From positions 1 to 64,000 of the forward strand of contig NZ_JACSNY010000002.1 of the NCBI RefSeq assembly GCF_016902535.1: 64,000 nt of DNA, written 5' to 3'. The stretch comes from Anaerotignum lactatifermentans (GTDB lineage: Bacteria; Bacillota; Clostridia; Lachnospirales; Anaerotignaceae). The notes beneath the pieces were generated by a model. That model searched no databases. It saw only the letters and a list, made by a program, of their open reading frames with translations, and was not told the origin of the DNA. A program made the position numbers and the translations under genes. Positions 8,484 to 15,352 of the stretch are shown in pieces (position 1 is the first letter of the stretch; each line of letters begins with the position of its first letter).

Positions 8484-8499
8484 AGGGAGTTCATTTACG

Positions 8500-8715
8500 T
8501 TGTGTTTATGGGTATTGCTTGTACTTGTGATTTGTTTAAGTCTGTTTACAGATTCCAGCAGCCTTTCTATGGCACTGCTTTTGGAACAACTGCGTACAGA
8601 CGATACCACAAGCACAGCGTACTCATTACCATTGTACCATCATCGAATTCGGTTACACATTCTGCAGTACATCATTACTAGGCGATACATGCTCAGAATT
8701 TTATTGGTGTCGTAA
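8500..8715 (+). pseudogene. Truncated FecCD-family permease remnant
   Basis: Starting from a TTG at 8500 behind AAAGGGAG, the frame gives a first membrane helix (LLVLVICLSLFTDSSSLSMA) and LLEQLRTDDTTSTAY, which match the start of FecCD permeases. It then loses the expected RLPR-AAILAG region. In another frame near 8690, QNFIGVVS recalls the NIIGVSSG motif of the family, so frameshifts or deletions are likely. The remaining ~250 residues are absent. It is a decayed gene, not a working permease. Confidence 0.6.
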
Positions 8716-8748
8716 GTTCATAAAACCAGTTTTTATTCTTTTGTAATG

Positions 8749-9039
8749 TCAGCCTGACTCAATTTGTCCATATATCTCATTTACTTTTTTCCAGTGCATT
8801 CTTTCGGGATATACTGGTCTATTTTGTGTGTTCTTTATTGTACCATTGTGAGTATGTTTTGTATACAATAATAAATGAAATGATAGGGACATGTTAACAG
8901 GATGTTGAATAGTTGTCCCGCTTTCATCAAAGAAAAGACTTGTATCATTCAAGCCGTTTTTTTCTTTGTGAGAAATGGATTTCGGCTGAGGAATGCTTTG
9001 TTCCTCAAGTTCCTCTACCGCCCGAAAAAGTAGTTTTTG
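8749..9039 (-). pseudogene. Fragment of an unrecognised protein, minus strand
   Basis: The minus strand is open for about 96 codons, from after a stop near 9040 to a TGA at 8749. It contains SLFFDESGTTIQHPVNMSLS and a tail PERMHWKKVNEIYGQIESG. There is no credible start codon with a ribosome site, so it looks like the 3' part of a larger gene. The family is not recognised. Its hydrophilic text is unlike the flanking transport genes. Confidence 0.35.
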
Positions 9040-9086
9040 ATAATTTGCTTATCTGAAACAGATAAAAAAGTGGTAACTTCATTGTT

Positions 9087-9164
9087 ATGTCGGAAGCGGC
9101 AAATTGCAATGATTATGTAAGAGAATCTGCAAATGCGGATGAAATTTGGACAGAAGTTTATTAA
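9087..9164 (+). CDS. Very short frame, probable remnant (25 residues)
   Basis: Reads MSEAANCNDYVRESANADEI and ends WTEVY before TAA. There is no ribosome site. It may be the tail of a lost gene of a mobile element; a terminator-like hairpin follows it at about 9177-9209. Confidence 0.2.
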   Translation: MSEAANCNDYVRESANADEIWTEVY

Positions 9165-9176
9165 AAGAATTTAAAG

Positions 9177-9209
9177 AAAAAGGCTTATGTTTTGGCATAA
9201 CCCTTTTTT
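9177..9209 (+). terminator. Imperfect terminator-like hairpin
   Basis: AAAAAGGCTTATG and CATAACCCTTTTTT pair with a bulge and a six-base loop, ending in a T run. It follows the short frame that ends at 9164. Confidence 0.45.
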
Positions 9210-9219
9210 GTATAAGGAA

Positions 9220-9242
9220 AACCACGCGTTAGACGCGTGGTT
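9220..9242. repeat. Perfect hairpin, possible IS200/IS605-type element end
   Basis: AACCACGCGT, TAG, ACGCGTGGTT: ten perfect pairs closed by three bases. Small subterminal palindromes of this shape mark the ends of IS200/IS605-family elements, which are cut as folded single strands. No tnpA or tnpB gene is present near it, so if the idea is right only an end survives. There is no T run, so it is a poor terminator. Confidence 0.4.
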
Positions 9243-9345
9243 CAAAAAAGCCTTCCGGCGTTGAGGCAGAAGCAAAACTTCATTTCCCTATCATGAGATT
9301 GCATTCTGCCAATTGCAGGAAATATAGTGAAAAGGAGGTCCGTAT

Positions 9346-9480
9346 ATGGGAATTTTATTAAGATATTTTAAACGGAAAAGAAGAGGAAACTATGGCAGAA
9401 ATGGAAAAAAACAAACGGAAAAATTTATGGTGCGTGTGATCCCGAAATTCGCAGTTAATATAATTGTGCAAAGAATATAA
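9346..9480 (+). CDS. Small basic protein frame, unknown (44 residues)
   Basis: ATG at 9346 behind AAAGGAGGTCC at ideal spacing. The product begins MGILLRYFKRKRRGNYG and is rich in Lys and Arg. The ribosome site supports translation, but no family is recognised and the surroundings are decayed, so the reading frame may have been altered after loss of function. Confidence 0.3.
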   Translation: MGILLRYFKRKRRGNYGRNGKKQTEKFMVRVIPKFAVNIIVQRI

Positions 9481-9769
9481 TTCTGCGGGAACAGGCCAAT
9501 GGTGTTCGTTGGGGGCGGAATGGCAAGGCGGAGAACTGGGGCAGCGATGATAAGATCCTTTCATCACAAAAAAAGACTGCACGAAAACGAGAAGTGTGCT
9601 ATAATTTATGCAAAGAAAATAGCAAAGAGAGTCTATAAATGATTTGATTGTATGGTATTAGATGATTATTTTTATCTATGGAGCATGAATTCGCTATACT
9701 TTAGATAAATCTGTAACTATAAAATGCTTGTCACCGGATGCGCAGGCAGAAAAAGAAAGTGTGGTAGAA

Positions 9770-11413
9770 ATGGAAACTGTTTGGGAAAAACCTCAGCTTC
9801 GGCAAAAAATATTGAATCAATTTGGCAACAGTGCGGGAATGTGCTGCCAGTTCTATCACTTTGGGGAGAAAATATTTTGCTTTTCCGATAACATTGGAGA
9901 ACTGACTGCCGAAATTACCGACTGTTCTTGTTCTCTGGAACAATGGTATCAGGTAATTTATGAGTCGGATCGGCGCAGACTGCAGCGGTATGTCGATGGT
10001 TTATTCCATAGGACGGAGGAAAAATATAATTTCAACTACCGTTTGCGTAATCGAAAAGGTCAGCTGGTTTGGGTAACCAGCAAGGGAAAATGTACCTTTG
10101 ACGAGGAGGGGCATCCAAAGTATTTTCTGGGATTTCTCGTAGTTCCCAAAGAACGGCAGGACGATGATGAGAAAACTCGTCAAGCCGCATTTTTGCAGGA
10201 ACTTAACGCTCTGCACAGTCAGGGGGAAGACGGTTACCTGTTGATGGTAAATGTGGATGACCTGAGTCAGATCAATTTGAAATACGGCCGGGAATTTGGA
10301 GACGGCATTCTCCGGAATCTGGAGAACAGCATGGGAAGTGCGCAGTCCCGGTTTTCCCGCCCCTTCCGAAATGGGCACAGCAGTTTTTGCACTTTGGTTA
10401 CGGGGACACACAGGGAGATAGTAGAGTCATATTTTCGTACTTTACAGCAGGATATGCAGGCACAATGCACTTTGTCTCGAGGATGTGTGTCATTGCAGGA
10501 ATTTCAGGTTCCCAGCAGTGAGCTGCTGGTGCATTATGCTTCAAGTGCGCTGGATACTGCAAAGCTGAACGGAAAAAACAGGTTGGTGTTCTTTCACCCC
10601 GAGGATTATGAACGAAGGCTGGCCGAAATAGAGTTGCAGGCGGAGCTGGAAGAGGCTGTAAAAGAGAATTTTTCCGGGTTTTCCCTTCGGTACCAGCCTC
10701 AGGTTCGTTCCGAAACCTTTGAATTGGCCGGCGCGGAGGCATTGGTCCGCTTTCATTCTCCGAGGAGGGGGATGGTGCTGCCGGCGGAATTTGTACCCAT
10801 TTTGGAGCGCAGCGGTCTGATGATACCCGTAGGAAGCTGGGTGCTCCGTACCGCTTTGGCCCAGTGCAGGGTATGGCGGGAAAAACTGCCTTCCTTCCGA
10901 ATCAGTGTGAATATGTCCTATACGCAGCTGCGGTGTCCGGAGATTCAGGCCGAGGTACTCTCGGAACTCCGGGAAAATGATCTTCCGGGCAGCGCCTTGA
11001 CCATTGAGGTGACGGAAGGCATTGAATTGCAGGAATATGGATATCTGAATGCCATTTTCAGTGCATGGAAAAAAGAGGGGATAGAGATTTCCGTAGATGA
11101 TTTCGGCACTGGTTACTCTAGTCTGGGTTGGCTGAAAAAACTGGAAATTGATGAAATTAAGATTGACCGCTGTTTTATCAGCGGTATCCAGCATAGCGTG
11201 TATAATCTGCGTCTTGTGTCCAATATTATTGAAGTTGCTAAAAGCGGCTTTCTCCGGGTTTGCTGCGAGGGTGTGGAGACGATGGAGGAATTGGCCGCGC
11301 TGGAGACATTACAGCCTGCTTTATATCAGGGTTTTTATTTTTCAAAGCCGGTTCCGCCGGAGCATTTTGCATTAAATAGTCTGATGCAGCGGTTTAAAGA
11401 GCAGTGCCAGTAG
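9770..11413 (+). CDS. PAS - degenerate GGDEF - EAL protein, probable c-di-GMP phosphodiesterase
   Basis: About 547 residues from the ATG at 9770; the frame is open to a TTG at 9728 and neither start has a strong ribosome site. Order: PAS-like sensor (~25-130), GGDEF-like domain (~145-280) and EAL domain (~290-540). The GGDEF signature is lost (FRNGHSSF in its place), so cyclase activity is unlikely. The EAL domain keeps its key residues: EALVRF, the Asn in SVNMSY, the Glu in TIEVTEG, DDFGTGYSS, the Lys in IKID, CEGVE and QGFYFSKPV. It should hydrolyse c-di-GMP in the cytoplasm. No membrane segment or signal peptide is visible. The next gene follows without a gap. Confidence 0.88.
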   Translation: METVWEKPQLRQKILNQFGNSAGMCCQFYHFGEKIFCFSDNIGELTAEITDCSCSLEQWYQVIYESDRRRLQRYVDGLFHRTEEKYNFNYRLRNRKGQLVWVTSKGKCTFDEEGHPKYFLGFLVVPKERQDDDEKTRQAAFLQELNALHSQGEDGYLLMVNVDDLSQINLKYGREFGDGILRNLENSMGSAQSRFSRPFRNGHSSFCTLVTGTHREIVESYFRTLQQDMQAQCTLSRGCVSLQEFQVPSSELLVHYASSALDTAKLNGKNRLVFFHPEDYERRLAEIELQAELEEAVKENFSGFSLRYQPQVRSETFELAGAEALVRFHSPRRGMVLPAEFVPILERSGLMIPVGSWVLRTALAQCRVWREKLPSFRISVNMSYTQLRCPEIQAEVLSELRENDLPGSALTIEVTEGIELQEYGYLNAIFSAWKKEGIEISVDDFGTGYSSLGWLKKLEIDEIKIDRCFISGIQHSVYNLRLVSNIIEVAKSGFLRVCCEGVETMEELAALETLQPALYQGFYFSKPVPPEHFALNSLMQRFKEQCQ

Positions 11414-12331
11414 ATGGAGCATACTTCCTGCGCAAAAGGAAGCTCATTGGAAAGTCCAACCATATTGGAACACGCCGTTTTGGAAAAATCAGAAGATGCG
11501 ATTACAGTGTGCGATATGGTTACTCATGAGCTTTACTATCTGAATCCGGCAGCGCAGCGGATTTTTGGTGTAAGAGACTATCGTGGAAGGAAATGCTATC
11601 AGGCTTTGCGAGGTCGCAGTATGCCATGCGAATTTTGCCCCAAAGATATTTTGCGTCATGATACCTTTCATATCTGGGAAGATAGAAATGAGTATTGCGA
11701 CCGCCATTTCCTATTGAAGGATAAACTCATGGATATCGGTGACAAGACGGTACGATTCCAGGTAGCAATGGATATTACAAAACAGGAGTACGTCAGCCAG
11801 AAAACCAGAGAACGTCTGGAATTTGCCAATCGTATTGCGGGTTATGCCGATCTGCTTGGCCGGCAGAAGGAATGGCGTAAGGTCGTGAATGTGGCACTGG
11901 CAGGTATGGGAGAGTTTTATAAGGCAGACCGTGCCTATCTTTTTGAAGAAGTTCCGGGGAAAAGCGGCTATTGGAGCAATACCTTTGAGTGGTGCGCGCC
12001 GGGGGTAACGCCTCAGAAGGATAATCTTCAGCAGGTACCGCCGGAAGCTGTGGAACGGTGGATGGAAGCATTCCGCACGCAGGGCTCCATTTTGCTTTAT
12101 AATCTGGAGCCTTTGCGGAAAAAATCACCTTTGGAATGGGAGATCCTGAATAGTCAGGATATTCAGCGCGTGATTGCCGTACCGTTGATGTCCAACGGTC
12201 AAGTGGCTGGATTTATCGGTGTTGATAATCCCCGCTATGCAATTCAGGACGATACCCAAATCCGGGTACTGGCCAGCTTTATGATGGTTCGTTTCCGCAG
12301 AGAACGAAAGAACTGGCAGGAAAAGCAGTAA
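11414..12331 (+). CDS. PAS-GAF sensor protein without output domain
   Basis: 305 residues. A PAS-type domain (~18-120) includes MTHELYYLNPAAQRIFGV-like text and an unusual cysteine group, ~CEFCPKD. A linker helix follows, then a GAF domain (~150-300) with VIAVPLMSNGQVAGFIGVDN. The protein stops where a GGDEF or kinase domain would normally begin (RFRRERKNWQEKQ). The ATG directly follows the stop of the EAL gene, so translation is probably coupled. It may serve as a separate sensory subunit of the phosphodiesterase, or be a truncated diguanylate cyclase. No signal for membrane insertion. Confidence 0.78.
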   Translation: MEHTSCAKGSSLESPTILEHAVLEKSEDAITVCDMVTHELYYLNPAAQRIFGVRDYRGRKCYQALRGRSMPCEFCPKDILRHDTFHIWEDRNEYCDRHFLLKDKLMDIGDKTVRFQVAMDITKQEYVSQKTRERLEFANRIAGYADLLGRQKEWRKVVNVALAGMGEFYKADRAYLFEEVPGKSGYWSNTFEWCAPGVTPQKDNLQQVPPEAVERWMEAFRTQGSILLYNLEPLRKKSPLEWEILNSQDIQRVIAVPLMSNGQVAGFIGVDNPRYAIQDDTQIRVLASFMMVRFRRERKNWQEKQ

Positions 12332-12367
12332 CAATAGTAAATTTGAGTTCATCATCTGTCAAGATCG

Positions 12368-12411
12368 TCAGCCATAACCTCGTTTTATGAAGCGGTTATG
12401 GCTGATTTTTT
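12368..12411 (+). terminator. Intrinsic terminator of the EAL/PAS-GAF operon
   Basis: TCAGCCATAACC pairs perfectly with GGTTATGGCTGA around a 14-base loop and is followed by TTTTTTT. Confidence 0.85.
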
Positions 12412-12422
12412 TGTCAGCCAAC

Positions 12423-12444
12423 AAAAAAACCCGGCTATGCCGGG
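12423..12444 (-). terminator. Intrinsic terminator of the LysR gene
   Basis: On the minus strand, CCCGGC, ATA, GCCGGG is followed by TTTTTTT. It lies about 60 bases beyond the LysR stop codon and is back to back with the plus-strand terminator. Confidence 0.8.
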
Positions 12445-12501
12445 GAATCAAAAAGACTTATTTTATATGAATGATTCAGCGCAGATGAGTTGAAAATGCA
12501 A

Positions 12502-13407
12502 TTATTCTGTGGTCTTTGTACGGAAGGTTTCTTCTGTTTGAAACAGGCGGAAAATATCCTGATAATATGTATCAAAGGTACTGTTTTTCCGCCAGATAAA
12601 GTTAAAGGCGTGGGAGAGGGCGCAGTTTTCCAGAGAAATCTCTCTTAACTGTCCTTTTTCCAGTTCTTCCTGAACGACGGGCAGATAGAAAAAGGCGATA
12701 CCGGCTCCTGCGCAGACCATTTTTTTGATAACATTCAGACTTCCCAGCTCTGTAATCAGAGGGAAATCCGATAGTGTCAGGTTATGATCTTCCAAGGCAC
12801 GGGAGAGGACTTCTCTGGTGCCGGAACCGGGTTCCCGGATCAGAAGACGTTCCTCTAATAGATCCTCCAGACGCAGAATCGGTCTGGAGAATGTGTAGGA
12901 AGGGGCACATACGGGGATATAAGGCTGGATACAATAGGAGAGGCTTTCGTATTCCTGTCTCGGGAAAAAGCCTTCTACAATGGCGAATTCGATTTCTCCG
13001 TTATCTAACAGTCGCAGCAATTCTTTTGTATTTTCCACGATCATTCGAAGGCGCAGGGTAGGCTCCTCCTTTAAAAGGCCGGTCAGAACCGGAGGCATGA
13101 CATATTCTCCGATGGTGAGGGTAGCGCCGAAACGGATGCTGCGGCGGGTGCCCAGCTGACGGATGGCATCCCGAAGATGTTGGTCGTCCTGATAAAAGGT
13201 AGTAGCCGTTTGAAGGAAAAGCTGTCCCGCTTCCGTTAAAAATATCTGTTTTCCCTGATAGCGGAAAAAACGGGCGCCGTACTGCTTTTCCAATGTATGA
13301 ATATGCTGGGTCACTGCGGGCTGTGTGATATGGAGCAGTTCTGCCGCCCTGGTGAAGTTCATGGTCCGGCAAACCGTTAAAAAGGTTTCTACACGAAAAT
13401 CCAGCAT
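12502..13407 (-). CDS. LysR-family transcriptional regulator (CysL/YeiE-like)
   Basis: 301 residues. The N-terminal helix-turn-helix reads FTRAAELLHITQPAVTQHI (~18-36), followed by the effector-binding domain. AGGAGG lies just ahead of the ATG on the minus strand. It is divergent from a YeiH-type transporter with a shared 148-base promoter region. LysR genes divergent from yeiH are common, and the E. coli pair is YeiE-YeiH. By this layout it probably controls the transporter in response to a sulfur compound or amino acid. The ligand is inference. Confidence 0.9.
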   Translation of the reverse strand: MLDFRVETFLTVCRTMNFTRAAELLHITQPAVTQHIHTLEKQYGARFFRYQGKQIFLTEAGQLFLQTATTFYQDDQHLRDAIRQLGTRRSIRFGATLTIGEYVMPPVLTGLLKEEPTLRLRMIVENTKELLRLLDNGEIEFAIVEGFFPRQEYESLSYCIQPYIPVCAPSYTFSRPILRLEDLLEERLLIREPGSGTREVLSRALEDHNLTLSDFPLITELGSLNVIKKMVCAGAGIAFFYLPVVQEELEKGQLREISLENCALSHAFNFIWRKNSTFDTYYQDIFRLFQTEETFRTKTTE

Positions 13408-13460
13408 AAAAAGACCTCCTTTCTCCTGGAAAATATTTCTCCTATAACCATAACATATAA

Positions 13461-13474
13461 TTATCGAAAAATAA
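13461..13474. promoter_or_regulatory. Candidate LysR-type binding site
   Basis: TTAT-CGAAAA-ATAA is an inverted repeat within a longer ATAAT-ATTAT dyad, ending 11 bases before the -35 box of the yeiH promoter. Position and T-N11-A-like form fit a LysR activation site. The evidence is weak because the area is A+T rich. Confidence 0.3.
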
Positions 13475-13485
13475 ACTATTATAAT

Positions 13486-13514
13486 TTGACTTTATTGTTA
13501 AGAGCATTTACAAT
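13486..13514 (+). promoter_or_regulatory. Sigma-A-type promoter of the yeiH-like gene
   Basis: TTGACT, 17 bases, TACAAT. It lies 42 bases before the start codon of the transporter and next to the candidate LysR site. Confidence 0.7.
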
Positions 13515-13555
13515 AAGTTTAACAAACATGATGGAATATTTTAGGAGGGATTGTT

Positions 13556-14584
13556 GTGAGTAAAGTAAGTAAGCTGGCGCCCGGTGTTGCCCTTTGTCTG
13601 GTAATTGCGGTGCCGTCCTGGCTGCTGGGCAAGAAGTTCCCCATTGTAGGCGGAGCGGTATTTGCGATTCTGATCGGTATGGTCATCGCTATTTTTTATC
13701 AGAATCGGAATAAGACAAAAGACGGTATTACCTATACATCGAAGAAAATCCTGCAGTACGCGGTTATTCTGCTGGGGTTTGGCCTGAATCTGTCAGAGAT
13801 CGCCAGAGTAGGCGCAACTTCTTTGCCGATTATTATTTCTACCATAGCAACTTCTTTGATTGTATCCTTTGTGATCCATAAACTGCTGGCGGTACCTTCC
13901 AATATTTCCACACTGGTAGGTGTTGGTTCCTCCATCTGCGGCGGTTCCGCTATTGCCGCTACGGCACCTGTTATTGGCGCGGATGACGAAGAGATCGCGC
14001 AGGCCATTTCTGTTATCTTTTTGTTCAATGTCATCGCCGCTTTGATTTTCCCTACCATGGGTAATGCGCTGGGACTGAGCAATCAGGGCTTCAGTCTGTT
14101 CGCAGGTACAGCGGTTAACGATACTTCCTCTGTTACGGCGGCTGCTTCCGCATGGGATGGAATGCATCCCGGTGCCGGCGCTCTGGAAGAGGCAACCATT
14201 GTTAAACTGACAAGAACATTGGCGATCATCCCCATTACGCTGGTATTGGCACTGCGCCAGACTGCAAAGGCGAAAAAGGCAGGCGGCGAAGCAAAAGGCA
14301 GCTTCAGCCTGACAAAGATCTTCCCGTTCTTTATTCTGTTCTTTGTGCTGGCTTCTATTATCACCACAGTATCTGTTTCCGCAGGGGTAGACGCGTCTGT
14401 CTTCTCTCCTCTGAAGGAACTGTCCAAGTTCTTCATTGTAATGGCCATGGGCGCCATCGGGCTGAACACAAATATTGTAAAGCTCATCAAAACTGGCGGT
14501 AAGCCCATTGCTATGGGGTTCTGCTGCTGGGTAGCCATTGCCTGCGTCAGCCTGGGTATGCAGCATCTGCTGGGTATTTGGTAA
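13556..14584 (+). CDS. YeiH-family putative sulfate exporter
   Basis: 342 residues, about ten hydrophobic segments, of the UPF0324/YeiH family (PSE family, putative sulfate exporter). Typical text includes [30 protein letters not shown] and [13 protein letters not shown]. The start is a GTG behind TAGGAGGGA at correct spacing. The transport role is assigned by family name only; the substrate is not proven. Divergent LysR control suggests an inducible gene. A sulfur-related role would fit the sulfite reductase 9 kb upstream, but that link is speculation. Confidence 0.88.
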   Translation: MSKVSKLAPGVALCLVIAVPSWLLGKKFPIVGGAVFAILIGMVIAIFYQNRNKTKDGITYTSKKILQYAVILLGFGLNLSEIARVGATSLPIIISTIATSLIVSFVIHKLLAVPSNISTLVGVGSSICGGSAIAATAPVIGADDEEIAQAISVIFLFNVIAALIFPTMGNALGLSNQGFSLFAGTAVNDTSSVTAAASAWDGMHPGAGALEEATIVKLTRTLAIIPITLVLALRQTAKAKKAGGEAKGSFSLTKIFPFFILFFVLASIITTVSVSAGVDASVFSPLKELSKFFIVMAMGAIGLNTNIVKLIKTGGKPIAMGFCCWVAIACVSLGMQHLLGIW

Positions 14585-14742
14585 TGTAATATACAAGATT
14601 CCTCTTTCTTGACGGTATGGACTTTTGTCTGTGCCATCTTTTTTTGCGGAAAAACAACGAAGGGCGGCTGTATTTGCGGCGAAAGCCCTCTCTTATTTCT
14701 CTTTGTTCTATTTTACAATAGAACCAGAGAGGAGTGTGTGCC

Positions 14743-15330
14743 ATGAAATTGGGACAAAAAAATAAAGAACAGGAAAAGGAAGCCCGCCGGAATTTAGCGG
14801 AAGCCAGAGAAGTATTTCTGGAACGGGCGTATGCTTTGGATAATCTGTTTTACAGCGGGTTTTATGCCCAGTGTGTGGAAAGTACAGCGGCAGACGGATG
14901 GGAGATATTTTTTGAGGACCACAGCGCCGCTAATTTTTTTCGGGAAAATATGGAGCGGCTGGATGAAAGCGCGGCGCAGAGGTTTTATAAGCTGGCGGGG
15001 ATCCATCATACCATCCGGGTGCTGCGGCGGCGAAAAAAAGAATTGGCGTGGGACGAGATGAAAGAGCAGATGCGTCAGGTTTACGGGCTGAGTGATACGG
15101 AAATGGAGATGGCACAGATTCTATACCGCTGTGCCTGCCTGTACCAGAATCGTTTCCCTGATCTTTTTTCACGTACAACGGCGCGGTATCTGTTTCACCT
15201 GACCTGGCTGACCCCCTTTTTATTGGCCTTTTTGATGAACTTCTGGTATAATTCATACAGTAGTTTTATGGCGTCCTATACGGGTTATGTTCCCTTTCAT
15301 ATCAGACGCAAACGGGTAACGGCAGGATAA
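14743..15330 (+). CDS. Unknown protein with C-terminal hydrophobic segment
   Basis: About 195 residues from the ATG at 14743, behind AGAGAGGAG. The first ~145 residues are charged and helical (EREA- and Arg/Lys-rich stretches such as RVLRRRKKEL). Near the end a hydrophobic segment LTWLTPFLLAFLMNFWYN could be a single membrane helix, followed by a basic tail FHIRRKRV. That would make it a tail-anchored or membrane-edge protein. No family is recognised. The stop lies 22 bases before addA, so the two may share a transcript. In many Firmicutes addB occupies this position; this gene is not addB. Confidence 0.65.
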   Translation: MKLGQKNKEQEKEARRNLAEAREVFLERAYALDNLFYSGFYAQCVESTAADGWEIFFEDHSAANFFRENMERLDESAAQRFYKLAGIHHTIRVLRRRKKELAWDEMKEQMRQVYGLSDTEMEMAQILYRCACLYQNRFPDLFSRTTARYLFHLTWLTPFLLAFLMNFWYNSYSSFMASYTGYVPFHIRRKRVTAG

Positions 15331-15352
15331 AGAAAGCAGGGAAGTGAAGCAA

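Larger units (their letters stand above)
8716..9769. other. Gene-poor decayed interval
   Basis: About 1 kb without a normal gene. It contains a minus-strand fragment (8749-9039), a 25-codon frame (9087-9164), an imperfect terminator-like hairpin (about 9177-9209), a perfect inverted repeat (9220-9242), a 44-residue frame with a good ribosome site (9346-9480) and a TATAAT-like -10 box at 9600-9605. The sequence is A+T rich and carries several unrelated short coding pieces, as expected for the remains of a mobile element. Confidence 0.45.
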
